64,000 bases of DNA from Phenylobacterium sp. (GCA_020402585.1 JADBZH010000030.1:1-64000); one strand, 5' to 3'; numbered from the stretch's first letter, positions 53,773 to 63,378 are shown. Translations and numbers: made by a program. Notes: generated by a model not told the origin, from the letters alone.

Positions 53773-54471
53773 ATGTTCCGCCTCATGGCTCAACCCAAGA
53801 CCCTCCTCATCGTCGACGACAACGAAGACCTGCGCACGGAGCTCGCCGACCTGCTGTCATCGGGGGGTGAGTTCATCGTTCATCAGGCCTCGGATGGCGC
53901 CTCCGGCGTCAGCGCCGCCCTCGAATCGCGCCCTGACCTGATCCTCCTGGACGTCGACCTGCCCGACACCAATGGCCGCGAGGTCTGCCGGGAGCTGCGC
54001 GCCCGCCAGGTCGCCTGCCCCGTGATCATGCTGACCGCCGCAGACACCGAGACCGAGATGGTGGGCGGACTGGACGCCGGCGCCAACGACTACGTCACCA
54101 AGCCCTTCCGCCTGGCGGTCCTGCAGGCCCGGATCCGCGCCCAGCTGCGCAGCCATGAGCATTCCGAGGGCGCCGTCTTCCGCCTTGGTCCCTACGAGTT
54201 CCGGCCGGCGGCCAAGATGCTGGTGGACGCCTCCGGCCGGAAGGTCCGGCTGACGGAGAAGGAAACCAACATCCTGAAGTACCTGTACCGGGCTGGGGAG
54301 AAGCCGGTGCCGCGGGATGAACTGCTGGCCGAGGTGTGGGGCTACAACGCCGGGGTGACCACCCACACCCTGGAGACCCACGTCTACCGCCTCCGCCAGA
54401 AGATCGAGAGCGATCCGTCCGGCGGGCGGCTGATCCTCACCGAGGGCGGCGGCTACCGCCTGGCGCCCTGA
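53773..54471 (+). CDS. OmpR/PhoB-family response regulator
   Basis: A 232-residue two-component regulator. The receiver domain (TLLIVDDNEDLR, LILLDVDLPDTNG with the phosphoacceptor Asp, MLTAAD, VTKPF) is followed by a winged-helix domain (VRLTEKETNILKYLYRAGEKPVPRDELLAEVWGYNAGVTTHTLETHVYRLRQKIESD). No sensor kinase is adjacent, so it is an orphan. ATG at 53773 has AGGG a few bases upstream; ATG at 53785 is an alternative. It ends 1 bp from the convergent xth gene. Targets are not known. Confidence 0.92.
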   Translation: MFRLMAQPKTLLIVDDNEDLRTELADLLSSGGEFIVHQASDGASGVSAALESRPDLILLDVDLPDTNGREVCRELRARQVACPVIMLTAADTETEMVGGLDAGANDYVTKPFRLAVLQARIRAQLRSHEHSEGAVFRLGPYEFRPAAKMLVDASGRKVRLTEKETNILKYLYRAGEKPVPRDELLAEVWGYNAGVTTHTLETHVYRLRQKIESDPSGGRLILTEGGGYRLAP

Positions 54472-54472
54472 T

Positions 54473-55276
54473 CTAGAGCCGGAAGTCGGCGCTGACCGGC
54501 GCGTGGTCGCTGGGCCGCTCCCAGGCGCGGACGTCATCGTGGACCCGGGCCTCGGCGCCGCCGTCCAGCGCGGCCGGCCTCAGACCGGGCGAAATCCAGA
54601 TGTGGTCCAGTCTCAGGCCCCGGTTGGACGCCCGGAAGTCTGCGGCGCGGTAGCTCCACCAGGAGAAGAGTTTCTGCGGCTCTGGGGTCGCCGCCCGGAC
54701 CAGGTCGGTAAAGTCCCCGGCCTCGCGAAGGTCGGCCATGGCCTCGATCTCCACCGGCGTGTGGCTGACCACCCGGAGCATCTGGCGGTGACTCCAGACG
54801 TCGAACTCGCCGGGCGCCACATTCAGGTCGCCGGTGATCACCAGGGGCGCAGAGCGGTCCCGCCGGCCGGCCTCGGCCGTCAGGCGGGCGAGGAAGTCCA
54901 GCTTGTGGGCGAACTTGGGGTTCGCCTCCGGGTCGGGGATGTCGCCCCCCGCCGGGATGTAGAAGTTCTGCACCTCCACGCCCTGGACCCGTGCGCCGAC
55001 GCATCGGGCATGCCCCTCCCGGCAGAGGTCGAGCTCCGGCGCATCCTCGAGGGGAAGGCGCGAGAGGATGGCCACACCGTGCGACCCCTTCTGCCCGGCG
55101 ATGCGCATGTGCGGATAGCCCGCCGCCTCGAAGGCCGCGCGTGGAAACTCTCCGTCCCGGCACTTGATCTCCTGGAGGCAGAGGACGTCCGGGGACTGCT
55201 CGGCGAGGAAGCGCACGACCTGCTCGGCCCTCAGGCGCACGGAGTTGATGTTCCAGGTGGCGAGTCTCAGGGGCAT
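54473..55276 (-). CDS. xth: Exodeoxyribonuclease III
   Basis: A 267-residue AP endonuclease/3'-exonuclease of the ExoIII type in base excision repair. Motifs: LRLATWNINSVRLRAEQVVRFL, CLQEIKCRDGEFP (metal-binding Glu), ITGDLNVAPGEFDVWSH (Asp-Asn) and the C-terminal RPSDHAPVSADF (Asp-His). ATG at 55276 has GGAG six bases upstream. A hairpin terminator and promoter-like sequence lie just upstream (55300-55445), so xth expression may depend on read-through. Confidence 0.95.
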   Translation of the reverse strand: MPLRLATWNINSVRLRAEQVVRFLAEQSPDVLCLQEIKCRDGEFPRAAFEAAGYPHMRIAGQKGSHGVAILSRLPLEDAPELDLCREGHARCVGARVQGVEVQNFYIPAGGDIPDPEANPKFAHKLDFLARLTAEAGRRDRSAPLVITGDLNVAPGEFDVWSHRQMLRVVSHTPVEIEAMADLREAGDFTDLVRAATPEPQKLFSWWSYRAADFRASNRGLRLDHIWISPGLRPAALDGGAEARVHDDVRAWERPSDHAPVSADFRL

Positions 55277-55299
55277 GGGCGCTCCGCGGGCGGGCCGGC

Positions 55300-55445
55300 A
55301 AAAAGAACGCCCGGAGGGCGCAAGCCGTCCGGGCGTAGTTATCTCTCTCGCGCCGTCGCCGGAAGGGGATGAGATCCGGAGACAGCAGGCCCGGCGTCGC
55401 CAGGCCCGTGAGTGGCATGAATGCAACGTGCAACGACTTTGTCAA
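55300..55445 (-). ncRNA. Candidate small RNA or attenuated leader upstream of xth
   Basis: In the minus direction, TTGACA (55440-55445) and ATTCAT (55417-55422) form a promoter-like pair with 17 bp spacing, though the second element is weak. About 75-100 bases later a hairpin (CGCCCGGA at 55308-55315 with TCCGGGCG at 55328-55335, inner GGC/GCC stem) is followed by TTCTTTTT, a good intrinsic terminator. This predicts a transcript of roughly 110 nt ending 24 bp before xth. It could be an independent RNA or a leader with attenuation. No known Rfam class was recognised by eye. Confidence 0.5.
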
Positions 55446-55481
55446 GCCAGGCCGGATTTCGGCTTGAGTGTTGCTGTTCTG

Positions 55482-56114
55482 CTACATCTTACCCCGACCC
55501 GGCGACCGGGGTCGGGGATCGTCAAGGACGAAGAGGCTGGAGGGAAGGCCGCTGACGGCGCGCAGGCCCTCAAGCTGGACCCGGGTGCTCCGCCCCTGGG
55601 CGTCGGTGACCGTCCACCCGGCGAGGGCGAGGGGGGAGTCTGTGAAGGCGAGGGCGATCTGCCCCTCGTGGGCTCTCCGGGTGTCGCGGGCGGTGACCTC
55701 GAACCCGGAGGAGGTCCTCCTGACGGCCGTCACCCGGGCGTCCCCGTCCAGCCGGATCCGGCGGGAAAGGAAGAGGGCGAGGGGGGTGGCGGCGAGGGGG
55801 TAGCGCTCGAATGTCTTCAGGCGGGGGTCGGCGACGGAGACGTTGACGCCATCCGCCACCACCAGGAGGGAGGAGGGCGGGGCATAGGCGAACCGCGCCC
55901 GACCGGGTCGACGCAGGAAGACCTCGCCCCGGCTGACCCGACCCCGGGAATCCGTCTGGACGAAATCGCCCCGGGCCTCGCCGAGGGTCTCAAGCCAGGA
56001 CGCCGCGCGGGCGGCCAGGGCCCGCTCGGCATCGCCGAGGGCCGGGCCCGCTCCGGTGGTGGGAAAGGCGGCGGCGGCGGAAAGGCCGGCCAGGGCGGTG
56101 CGGCGTGTCGTCAT
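55482..56114 (-). CDS. lolA: Outer-membrane lipoprotein carrier LolA-like protein
   Basis: A 210-residue periplasmic chaperone for lipoproteins. The leader MTTRRTALAGLSAAAAFPTTGAG contains paired arginines like a Tat signal, unusual for LolA. The core has RGDFVQTDSRGRVSRGEVFLRRPGRARFAYAPPSSLLVVADGVNVSVADPRLKTFERYPLAATPLALFL, a strong match to LolA (GxFxLxRPGRFRFxY). It lies 96 bp downstream of ftsK on the same strand, as in many alphaproteobacteria. Confidence 0.9.
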   Translation of the reverse strand: MTTRRTALAGLSAAAAFPTTGAGPALGDAERALAARAASWLETLGEARGDFVQTDSRGRVSRGEVFLRRPGRARFAYAPPSSLLVVADGVNVSVADPRLKTFERYPLAATPLALFLSRRIRLDGDARVTAVRRTSSGFEVTARDTRRAHEGQIALAFTDSPLALAGWTVTDAQGRSTRVQLEGLRAVSGLPSSLFVLDDPRPRSPGRGKM

Positions 56115-56210
56115 GAAGGCCCTCCGTGCGTCGACATGGTCCCGGCGGAAGCGTCGGTCAATGCCTCGCCAATACGGCGCCCGTGGGGCGCAGCGACCCT
56201 CGGAAGGGGC

Positions 56211-58583
56211 TTAAGGGGGCGGGGGCGCCAGGATCTCGCGCTTTCCCGAATGGTTGGCGGGGCTGACCACGCCCTCCTTCTCCATGCGCTCGATCAGGGA
56301 GGCGGCGCGGTTGTAGCCGATCTGCAGCCGCCGCTGGACGTAGGAGGTCGACGCCTTGCCATCCCGGGTCACCACGGCCACGGCCCGGTCGTAGAGGTCG
56401 TCGCCTGAACCCCCTTCGCCGCCGCCGAAGTCGCCTTCGCCGTCCTCATCGTCGCCCCCGGCGGTGACCTCCTCGAGATACTGGGGCTGGCCCTGCTCGC
56501 GCAGGAACCGCGCCACCGCCTCGACCTCGCCATCGGAGACGAAGGGCCCGTGCAGTCGGGTGATCCGCCCGCCGCCCGCCATGTAGAGCATGTCGCCCTG
56601 ACCCAGCAGCTGCTCGGCCCCCTGCTCGCCCAGTATGGTGCGGGAGTCGATCCGTGACGTGACCTGGAAGGAGATCCGGGTCGGGAAGTTGGCCTTGATG
56701 GTGCCGGTGATGACGTCCACCGAGGGCCTCTGCGTTGCCATGACCAGGTGGATGCCGGCCGCCCGCGCCATCTGTGCCAGCCTCTGCACCGCGCCCTCCA
56801 CGTCCTTTCCGGCCACCATCATCAGGTCCGCGACCTCGTCGATCACCACCACCAGGTAGGGCATGGGACGAGGATCAATCCGCTCGCTCTCGTAGACGGG
56901 CCGGCCCTGGTCGTCGAAACCTGTCTGGACCGTGCGCTCGAAGTGCTCTCCCCGGGCCGCCGCCTCCCGCGCCCGCTCGTTGTAGGAGGCCACATTGCGC
57001 ACGCCGATCTTGGACATCAGGCGGTAGCGGTCCTCCATCTCCCGGACCGTCCACTTCAGGGCAACGATGGCCTTCTTCGGGTCTGTGACCACCGGGGCCA
57101 GCAGGTGCGGGATCCCGTCGTAGACGCTGAGCTCCAGCATCTTGGGATCGATCATGATGAACCGGCAGGCCTCGGGTGGGAGGCGGTAGAGGATCGACAG
57201 GATCATGGCGTTGACCCCCACCGACTTGCCCGAGCCGGTCGTGCCGGCAATCAGCAGGTGGGGCATCTTGGCCAGGTCAGCGATGTAGGGCTCGCCGCCG
57301 ATGTTCTCGCCCAGGGCCATGGGCAGGGCGTGGCCGGTCTTCTCGTACTCAGGGCTGGACAGGAGGTCGCGCAGGTAGACGGTCTCCCGCCGGGCGTTGG
57401 GAAGCTCGATCCCGATGGCGTTCCGCCCAGGCACAACCGCCACGCGGCAGGCGGCCACGGACATGGATCGGGCGATGTCGTCGGCCAGGGCCACCACCCG
57501 GGCGGACTTGACCCCCGGGGCCGGGACCAGCTCGTAAAGGGTCACCACGGGGCCGGGCCGGATCTGGTCGATCTGGCCGCGCACGCCGAACTCGGCGAGG
57601 ACCCCTTCCAGGAGCTGGGCGTTCTGACGCAGGGCGGCCTCGTCGAACTGCGCGGCCCGGGGGCCGGACCGCGACAGCATGGAAAGCTCAGGCAGGCAGA
57701 AACCCTCGCCCCGGGCGAAGTCGAGAAGACCCTGCGCCTCCCGGGTTTCCCGTCCGGACTCCCGCGCCGCCTTTGGCGGACGGATCGCTGGCGCTGCGCC
57801 ATCCTCCGCGCCGGGCGCCTCGGCCTCGGGTTCCGCGGCCAGCGGGGCTGGGACAGGCGCCGATCTTGCCCGCCGCGCCCGGCCGGAACCGGTGGACCCG
57901 GCCGCCGCGCCCTCCGCCTCGAAAGGCGAGCGGACCGCCGAGGCCAGGCTGCGGCTTCGCAGCCAGGCGCCCAGCGACCCCGCCACCGCCAGCAGGTTCA
58001 GTCGCGGCAGGGCCAGGGCGTAGATGAGGCCCCAGGCGCCAAGGCCGCCCAGCAGGGCGGCGGTGACGCCCCGGCCGTAGGGCAGGTTGAACTCCGAGAG
58101 GGCGCCCCCGCCAAGGTTGAGGAGGCTGTCTCCGGCCAGGCCGCCCAGACCTCGGGCCAGAGGCCAGGCGGCGGGCGTGGGCGCCCAGGCCAGAAGGGCC
58201 GCCAGGCCCACCAGGGCGAAGCCGCCGCAGAGGGCCCGGAGACGTAAGGCCAGGCGCCCGGCGTCCGGCTGCGGGCCGGTCAGCCGGGACAGTCCGAGGA
58301 CCAGAAGAAGAAGGACGGCGAGGGCGCCGGCCAGACCCAGGGTCTGGAGCAGGGCGTCGGCCAGGGTCGCCCCGGCCGCGCCGAGGGCGTTGCCGGGCGC
58401 AGCTGCGGTGGAGGCGTTCAGACTGGGATCGGCGACATTCCAGGTCGCCAGGGCCGCCGCCAGGCCCACGCCGACCGCGGCCACGAGGCCGCCCCGGGTG
58501 CGCGCCGAGAGCGGGTGCGTCCAGATCGCGCCCGCGATCTCCATCCCCCTGTCGAAGCCTCTTTTCCGCGCCGCACGCGCCAT
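56211..58583 (-). CDS. ftsK: DNA translocase FtsK
   Basis: A 790-residue septal DNA pump that clears chromosome ends at division. It has four predicted N-terminal transmembrane segments, an Arg/Ala-rich linker (about residues 205-290), then an alpha-beta motor domain with Walker [15 protein letters not shown] near residue 448, Walker [16 protein letters not shown], and a C-terminal gamma winged-helix domain ([55 protein letters not shown]) that reads polar sequences. A CtrA-like site is 48 bp upstream of the start. Confidence 0.96.
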   Translation of the reverse strand: MARAARKRGFDRGMEIAGAIWTHPLSARTRGGLVAAVGVGLAAALATWNVADPSLNASTAAAPGNALGAAGATLADALLQTLGLAGALAVLLLLVLGLSRLTGPQPDAGRLALRLRALCGGFALVGLAALLAWAPTPAAWPLARGLGGLAGDSLLNLGGGALSEFNLPYGRGVTAALLGGLGAWGLIYALALPRLNLLAVAGSLGAWLRSRSLASAVRSPFEAEGAAAGSTGSGRARRARSAPVPAPLAAEPEAEAPGAEDGAAPAIRPPKAARESGRETREAQGLLDFARGEGFCLPELSMLSRSGPRAAQFDEAALRQNAQLLEGVLAEFGVRGQIDQIRPGPVVTLYELVPAPGVKSARVVALADDIARSMSVAACRVAVVPGRNAIGIELPNARRETVYLRDLLSSPEYEKTGHALPMALGENIGGEPYIADLAKMPHLLIAGTTGSGKSVGVNAMILSILYRLPPEACRFIMIDPKMLELSVYDGIPHLLAPVVTDPKKAIVALKWTVREMEDRYRLMSKIGVRNVASYNERAREAAARGEHFERTVQTGFDDQGRPVYESERIDPRPMPYLVVVIDEVADLMMVAGKDVEGAVQRLAQMARAAGIHLVMATQRPSVDVITGTIKANFPTRISFQVTSRIDSRTILGEQGAEQLLGQGDMLYMAGGGRITRLHGPFVSDGEVEAVARFLREQGQPQYLEEVTAGGDDEDGEGDFGGGEGGSGDDLYDRAVAVVTRDGKASTSYVQRRLQIGYNRAASLIERMEKEGVVSPANHSGKREILAPPPP

Positions 58584-58630
58584 GTCGGTCCGCCTTTCCG
58601 CTGGTCCGGGCGCAGTGTGGCGGCAAGAGG

Positions 58631-58646
58631 GTTAAGAGGCGTTTAC
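58631..58646 (-). promoter_or_regulatory. CtrA-binding-site-like sequence upstream of ftsK
   Basis: On the minus strand GTAA-ACGCCTC-TTAAC matches TTAA-N7-TTAAC at eight of nine positions, as good as the origin site. It begins 48 bp upstream of the ftsK start and points along the gene, a typical activator position. AT-rich motifs are rare in this GC-rich window, which makes chance less likely, but no binding data exist. Confidence 0.55.
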
Positions 58647-58719
58647 TCCGCGGGCGCCCGGCCTTTGAGTCTCCTCCCAGACGGCGCCTTCCGGGCGGAA
58701 GGTCTGACGCGAGAAAACA

Positions 58720-58791
58720 GGCTCTAAATGCAATAGGTTAGAGCCCGTTTCGATCCGATAACCGGTTCCCACGTTTCGGAACATGATCTAG
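58720..58791 (+). repeat. Dispersed intergenic repeat, copy C (long form) with flanking hairpin
   Basis: GGCTCTAA and TTAGAGCC (58720-58727, 58738-58745) make an 8-bp stem, then the core CCGATAACCGGTTCCCAC...TCGGAACATGATCTAG (58755-58791), shared with copy B almost throughout. It sits between the ftsK upstream region and the proline-rich gene, ending 10 bp before that gene's start. Confidence 0.75.
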
Positions 58792-58801
58792 GAGAGGACG
58801 C

Positions 58802-59173
58802 ATGTGGTCCATGCCCCGCAATCTGAGGAAGATCGCCGTCATCGTGATCGCCCTGATGGCCCTCGCCGGATTCGTCTCCGGAATCCTCGGCGCGCGGGAT
58901 GTCGCCTACCTGCCCGGGGAGGCGCCGTCTTCCGGCGCCCCGGCGGCGCCCACCGTGATCGCCCCCGAGGTGACGCCCCTGGCCAATGACCCCCCGCCGC
59001 CGCCTCCCGAGCCGGAGCCTGAACCCGAGCCCGCCAAGCCTGAGGAAGCGCCCAAGCCTCCGCCCGAGCCCCAGTCCCCCGCCCCCACCGCCAGGACGCC
59101 GGCGGGTCAGGATGCGGTGGGAGATCTGATCCAGGGCGCCGACGCCGCGACGACCCAGCCCCCGCCCTACTGA
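58802..59173 (+). CDS. Proline-rich membrane-anchored protein
   Basis: A 123-residue protein with one N-terminal hydrophobic segment (IAVIVIALMALAGFVSGILG, residues about 11-30), followed by a Pro/Glu-rich stretch of PEPEPEPAKPEEAPKPPPEP type (about 60-95) and a short tail. TonB- and TolA-like proteins have such spacers, but no TonB C-terminal domain is present. I do not recognise a family. ATG at 58802 has GGAGAGG upstream. It overlaps the rsm22-like gene by 7 bp. Confidence 0.6.
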   Translation: MWSMPRNLRKIAVIVIALMALAGFVSGILGARDVAYLPGEAPSSGAPAAPTVIAPEVTPLANDPPPPPPEPEPEPEPAKPEEAPKPPPEPQSPAPTARTPAGQDAVGDLIQGADAATTQPPPY

Positions 59174-60165
59174 GGCCCTTCCGGGTCGAAGGTCTCACCC
59201 CAGCCCAACCGCCGGGCTCGAGCGTAAACGGCCCTGTTCCGGCGCAGGATCTCGACATCCTCCACCCGACCGTCCGGCTGGCACAGGCGGAGCCGCACAC
59301 CAGGCTTGCCAGGTCTGGGCGGTGCGATGATCCGGCCGGCGGAGCGGTCGGGCGCAGGGGCGACGGGGCGCTCGAAAGCCAGCCAGAAGAACTTCTCGTC
59401 CTCGAAGGGCGCCGCGCCGCCCTTGGCCAGGCGATGCTCACGGCCCCGGGGCAGCCTCTGGGCGAAGTGGCACCAGTCCGGCGCCGCCAGTGGGCAGGCG
59501 ACCTCGTGCGGGCAGGGCCCCACCAGGCGCGCCCCCGCCGCCAGGAGGCGGGTGCGGATCTCCAGTCCCCGGCGCCAGGCCTCCGGAGTGCCGGGCTCGA
59601 CCACCAGGAAGAGGCCCCGGGTCGCCGACCACAGCCGCTCGACCAGGCCCGGCAGGGCCGCCGCAGGGATCTCGGTCAGGGCGTAGGCCGCCAGGACCAG
59701 GTCGGCCTCCGGCGGCGAAAGCGCCGGATCCGCGAGGTCCGCCCGCAGGCGGGCCGCGGACGCCAGAGGCGCAGGACCGGCGGCCGCAAGGTCCTCCGCC
59801 AGGTCGAGGAAGGCCGGACTGTGATCCAGGCGGGTCACGGAGGACAGGCCGGGCAGGGCGTCTAGGGCGGCCCAGCCGCCACCGCCGGGCCCGGCGCCGA
59901 CATCCAGAAGGTCAGATGGATCGAAGCCAGGGCGCAGGGCTAGGACTTCGTCCAGGGCGCGACGGGCGGCCGCGTAGGTGGCCGGGGTCCGGGTCAGGGC
60001 GTAGGCGAGGGCGTCCGCCTGCCCCTTCACCAGGGCTGAGGAGGCCCGGCCGCCACGATAGCCTTCCGACAGGGCCTGGGCCCTCTGCGCCAGTCCGGCC
60101 CTTCCCTGTCCTTCCAGGCGCCGTTCGATGGCGGCGCGGAGCGCCTCTGGAAGGGCGGCGTCCAA
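59167..60165 (-). CDS. Rsm22-family small ribosomal subunit methyltransferase-like protein
   Basis: A 332-residue protein related to the mitochondrial Rsm22/METTL17 group. LLDVGAGPGGGGWAALDALPG is the SAM loop. The motif CPHEVACPLAAPDWCHFAQRLPR (residues about 212-234) has the cysteine and histidine residues thought to bind an iron-sulfur cluster in the mitochondrial proteins, and RGREHRLAKGGAAPFEDEKFFWLAFERP follows. It is expected to bind small-subunit rRNA; catalysis is unproven. It is 7 bp downstream of acs. Confidence 0.88.
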   Translation of the reverse strand: MDAALPEALRAAIERRLEGQGRAGLAQRAQALSEGYRGGRASSALVKGQADALAYALTRTPATYAAARRALDEVLALRPGFDPSDLLDVGAGPGGGGWAALDALPGLSSVTRLDHSPAFLDLAEDLAAAGPAPLASAARLRADLADPALSPPEADLVLAAYALTEIPAAALPGLVERLWSATRGLFLVVEPGTPEAWRRGLEIRTRLLAAGARLVGPCPHEVACPLAAPDWCHFAQRLPRGREHRLAKGGAAPFEDEKFFWLAFERPVAPAPDRSAGRIIAPPRPGKPGVRLRLCQPDGRVEDVEILRRNRAVYARARRLGWGETFDPEGPQ

Positions 60166-60172
60166 GCCGGGC

Positions 60173-62110
60173 TCAGGCCTGGCGGTTCTTCACGAGGTCG
60201 TCGACCACGGCGGGGTCCGCCAGGGTCGTGGTGTCGCCCAGGTTCGACAGGTCGTTCTCGGCGATCTTGCGCAGGATGCGGCGCATGATCTTGCCCGATC
60301 GCGTCTTGGGCAGGCCCGGAGCGAACTGCACGATGTCGGGCGCCGCGAAGGCGCCGATCTCGCGCCGCACCCAGCCCTTCAGGTCGGCCTGAAGGACGTC
60401 GGTGGGGGTCACGTCGGCGTTCAGGGTGACAAAGCAGTAGACCCCCTGGCCCTTGACGTCGTGCGGGTAGCCGACCACCGCGGCCTCGGCCACGTCGGGG
60501 TGGGCGACCAGGGCGCTCTCGATCTCGGCTGTGCCCAGCCGGTGGCCCGAGACGTTGAGCACGTCGTCCACCCGGCCGGTGATCCAGTAGTAGCCATCCT
60601 CGTCCCGGCGGCAGCCGTCGCCGGTGAAGTACTTGCCGGGATAGGTGGAGAAGTAGGTGTCGATGAACCTCTGATGGTCGCCATAGACCGTCCGCATCTG
60701 GCCGGGCCAGGAGTCGGTGATGCAGAGGTTTCCACTGACCGCGCCGTCCAGGACCTGGCCCTCGGCGTCGACGATCTGGAACTTCACCCCGGGCAGGGGG
60801 CGGGCGCAGGACCCCGGCTTCAGGTCGGTGGCGCCCGGCAGGGGGGAGGCGAGGCAGGCGCCGGTCTCGGTCTGCCAATAGGTGTCGACGATAGGGCAGC
60901 GGCCGTCGCCCACCACCCGGTTGTACCAGAGCCAGGCCTCGGGGTTGATCGGCTCGCCCACCGTGCCGATCAGGCGCAGGGAGGCCCGGGAGGTCGCCTT
61001 CACCGGCCCCTCGCCGTCGCGCATCAGGGCGCGGATGGCCGTCGGCGCGGTGTAGAAGATCTCGACCTTGTGCTTGTCCACCACCTGCCAGAAGCGGGAA
61101 TTGTCCGGCCAGCTGGGCACGCCCTCGAAGATCAGGCTGGTCGCCCCGTTCGCCAGAGGGCCGTAGACGACATAGGAATGGCCGGTGACCCAGCCCACGT
61201 CGGCGGTGCACCAGAAGACCTCGCCGGGCCGATAGTCGAAGACCAGCTCATGGGTGTGCGAGGCCCAGACCAGGTAGCCGCCCGTGGTGTGCAGGACGCC
61301 CTTGGGCTTTCCCGTCGAGCCGGAGGTGTAGAGGATGAACAGCGGGTCCTCGGCGTTCATGGGCTCGGGGTCGCACTGGTCGGACACCGTTCCCTTGACG
61401 TCGGAATAGAAGACGTCGCGGCCTTCGGTCATCGGTACGTCGGCCCGGGTCCGGCGGATCACGATGACGTCCGAGACCTGCGGGCAGTCCTTCAGGGCCT
61501 CGTCGACATTGCGCTTTAAGGGGATGACCTTGCCGCCCCGCAGACCTTCGTCGGCGGTGATGACGATCCGGCTGTCGCAGTCCTGGATCCGGCCGGCGAT
61601 GCTGTCCGGTGAGAAGCCGCCGAAGATCACCGAATGCACGGCGCCGATCCGGGCGCAGGCCAGCATGGCGACGGCGGCCTGGGGGATCATGGGCAGGTAG
61701 ATCGTGACCCGGTCGCCCTTCTTCACGCCCCTGGACTTGAGGACATTGGCCATCCGGCAGACCTCGGAGAGGAGCTGGCGGTAGGTGAGGGTAGTCACGT
61801 TCTCGCCGTCATCCGGCTCCCAGATGAGGGCGACCTGGTCGCCACGCTCAGGGATGTGGCGGTCGAGGCAGTTGGCGGAGACGTTCAGGACCCCGTCCTC
61901 GTACCAGCGGACGCGGAAGTCCTCGCGGTGGAAGGAGACGTCCTTGGTCCGGGTGGGCTTGCGAATCCAGTCGAGGCGGCCGGCGAGTTCCATCCAGTAG
62001 CCGTCCGGGTCGCTCTCCACCCGCTCCAGGGCCGCAGCATAGCCCTCCGCCGTCATCAGGGCCTTCTTCGCCCAGGCCTCGGGAACCGGGAACACTTCAC
62101 CTTCGCTCAC
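60173..62110 (-). CDS. acs: Acetyl-coenzyme A synthetase
   Basis: A 645-residue AMP-forming ligase converting acetate to acetyl-CoA. ATP-binding [29 protein letters not shown]-like adenylate-domain residues in [15 protein letters not shown], and the C-terminal lysine loop [18 protein letters not shown] (the lysine acetylated by Pat in other bacteria) are all visible. The N-terminus [20 protein letters not shown] is usual. It diverges from the creatininase gene and may be regulated by acetylation, as known for the family. Confidence 0.97.
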   Translation of the reverse strand: MSEGEVFPVPEAWAKKALMTAEGYAAALERVESDPDGYWMELAGRLDWIRKPTRTKDVSFHREDFRVRWYEDGVLNVSANCLDRHIPERGDQVALIWEPDDGENVTTLTYRQLLSEVCRMANVLKSRGVKKGDRVTIYLPMIPQAAVAMLACARIGAVHSVIFGGFSPDSIAGRIQDCDSRIVITADEGLRGGKVIPLKRNVDEALKDCPQVSDVIVIRRTRADVPMTEGRDVFYSDVKGTVSDQCDPEPMNAEDPLFILYTSGSTGKPKGVLHTTGGYLVWASHTHELVFDYRPGEVFWCTADVGWVTGHSYVVYGPLANGATSLIFEGVPSWPDNSRFWQVVDKHKVEIFYTAPTAIRALMRDGEGPVKATSRASLRLIGTVGEPINPEAWLWYNRVVGDGRCPIVDTYWQTETGACLASPLPGATDLKPGSCARPLPGVKFQIVDAEGQVLDGAVSGNLCITDSWPGQMRTVYGDHQRFIDTYFSTYPGKYFTGDGCRRDEDGYYWITGRVDDVLNVSGHRLGTAEIESALVAHPDVAEAAVVGYPHDVKGQGVYCFVTLNADVTPTDVLQADLKGWVRREIGAFAAPDIVQFAPGLPKTRSGKIMRRILRKIAENDLSNLGDTTTLADPAVVDDLVKNRQA

Positions 62111-62252
62111 GCCATGCCTCCCTCGCGGTCATCGCCTGAAAGCTAGTAGTGCGCCGGCGCGGCGGGGGGAAGCGGCGAGCGGAGGATTTTCAGCCCGGCT
62201 TGCGCCCGCCGCCGGGGCGGCTAGCCTGCCGGTCAATCCTCCGGAGACCCTC

Positions 62253-63005
62253 ATGCTTCTGCACCTGTCGACCTGGCCCGAGATCGAGGCCGCCCTCGCC
62301 CGCACCACCGCCATTGTCGTTCCGATCGGCTCGAACGAGCAGCACGGCCCTACCGGACTGCTGGGCACGGACTGGCTCTGCCCGGAAATCATCGCCTACG
62401 AGGCCCAGAAGGACGCCGACCTGCTGGTGGCGCCGACCTTCAACATCGGCATGGCCCAGCACCACCTGGGCTTTCCGGGCACCATCTCCTTGCGGCCCTC
62501 CACCTTCATCGCGGCGATCGGCGACTGGTGCCGCAGCCTCGCGGCCCACGGTTTCACCCGGATTTATTTCCTGAACGGCCATGGCGGGAATGTCGCCACC
62601 ATCGAGGCCGCCTTCTCGGAGCTCTATGCCGAGGCCAGCTTCGCCGGTCGGCCGCGGGGCTTCTCCCTGAAGCTGCGCAACTGGTGGGAGCTGCCGGGGG
62701 TCAACGCCCTGGCGAACCGGCAGTTCCCGACCGGCCATGGCAGCCACGCCACCCCTTCCGAGATCGCCGTCACCCAGTGGGCCTATCCGGACGCCATCAA
62801 GACCGCCAGCTATGCGCCGCAGATCGCCCCGACCGGCCCGATCCGCGAGGCCGCCGACTTCCGCGCCCGCTACCCCGACGGACGAATGGGTTCTGATCCG
62901 GCCCAGGCGACGCCGGAAAAGGGCGGGGAACTGGTGAAGCTGGCCGCCGAGGGCCTGGTGAAGGAGGTCGCGGCCTTCGCGGCGGAAACCTCGCCCGTGG
63001 GCTGA
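62253..63005 (+). CDS. Creatininase-family amidohydrolase
   Basis: A 250-residue metal-dependent amidohydrolase-like protein. Motifs: VVPIGSNEQHGPTGLLGTDWL (Glu and His metal ligands), NIGMAQHHLGFPGTISLRPSTF, FLNGHGGNVATIEAAF (NGHGGN signature) and FPTGHGSHATPSEIAVTQ. Substrate may be creatinine or another cyclic amide; the family also includes MftE-type peptide proteases. It diverges from acs and is convergent with the Rieske gene, 4 bp away. Confidence 0.92.
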   Translation: MLLHLSTWPEIEAALARTTAIVVPIGSNEQHGPTGLLGTDWLCPEIIAYEAQKDADLLVAPTFNIGMAQHHLGFPGTISLRPSTFIAAIGDWCRSLAAHGFTRIYFLNGHGGNVATIEAAFSELYAEASFAGRPRGFSLKLRNWWELPGVNALANRQFPTGHGSHATPSEIAVTQWAYPDAIKTASYAPQIAPTGPIREAADFRARYPDGRMGSDPAQATPEKGGELVKLAAEGLVKEVAAFAAETSPVG

Positions 63006-63009
63006 GGCC

Positions 63010-63378
63010 TCAGGCGGTCTCCACCCAGCCGTTGCGCACCACGACGGGCCAGGGCGTCAGGGCCTCGCCCGCACAGGGACCTGCGGTGCAGACGCCATCG
63101 CCCAGGCGGAAGACGGCGCCATGGGCCGCGCAGAGGATCCGGTCGCCGGTCCGGGTCAGGTAGAGGTCGTCCATGACGGCCAGCGGCCAGCCGTTGTGCG
63201 GGCAGGAATCGATCCAGCCCCGCACCTCGGCGCCCTCGCGGACCAGGAAGCCGGCAAAGAGGGCCTCGCCGGCCCGGAACCGGAACCCCCGGGCCCCGGG
63301 GTCGGCCAGCTCCGCGACGGCGCAGAGGCGCGTGCCCGGCGGCGGCGCGGCTGGATTGTCCGCCTCTGGACGACGCAT
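63010..63378 (-). CDS. Rieske [2Fe-2S] domain protein
   Basis: A 122-residue ferredoxin-like protein with the two Rieske motifs CPHNGWPL (about 59-66) and CAAHGAVF (about 83-90), each giving one Cys and one His to the cluster. It is soluble and small, like Rieske ferredoxins of oxygenase systems. The start overlaps the YciI stop by 1 bp (TGATG). No oxygenase or reductase partner is within the window. Confidence 0.9.
   Translation of the reverse strand: MRRPEADNPAAPPPGTRLCAVAELADPGARGFRFRAGEALFAGFLVREGAEVRGWIDSCPHNGWPLAVMDDLYLTRTGDRILCAAHGAVFRLGDGVCTAGPCAGEALTPWPVVVRNGWVETA

Noticed and set aside
55300..55425. Leader peptide frame starting at the ATG near 55420 before xth
   Set aside because: The ATG overlaps the proposed -10 element, so it would not be in the transcript; no ribosome-binding site is visible. 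A longer transcript would reopen the question.
56748..58247. 499-codon plus-strand frame
   Set aside because: Antisense to ftsK; same argument of codon bias and lack of motifs.
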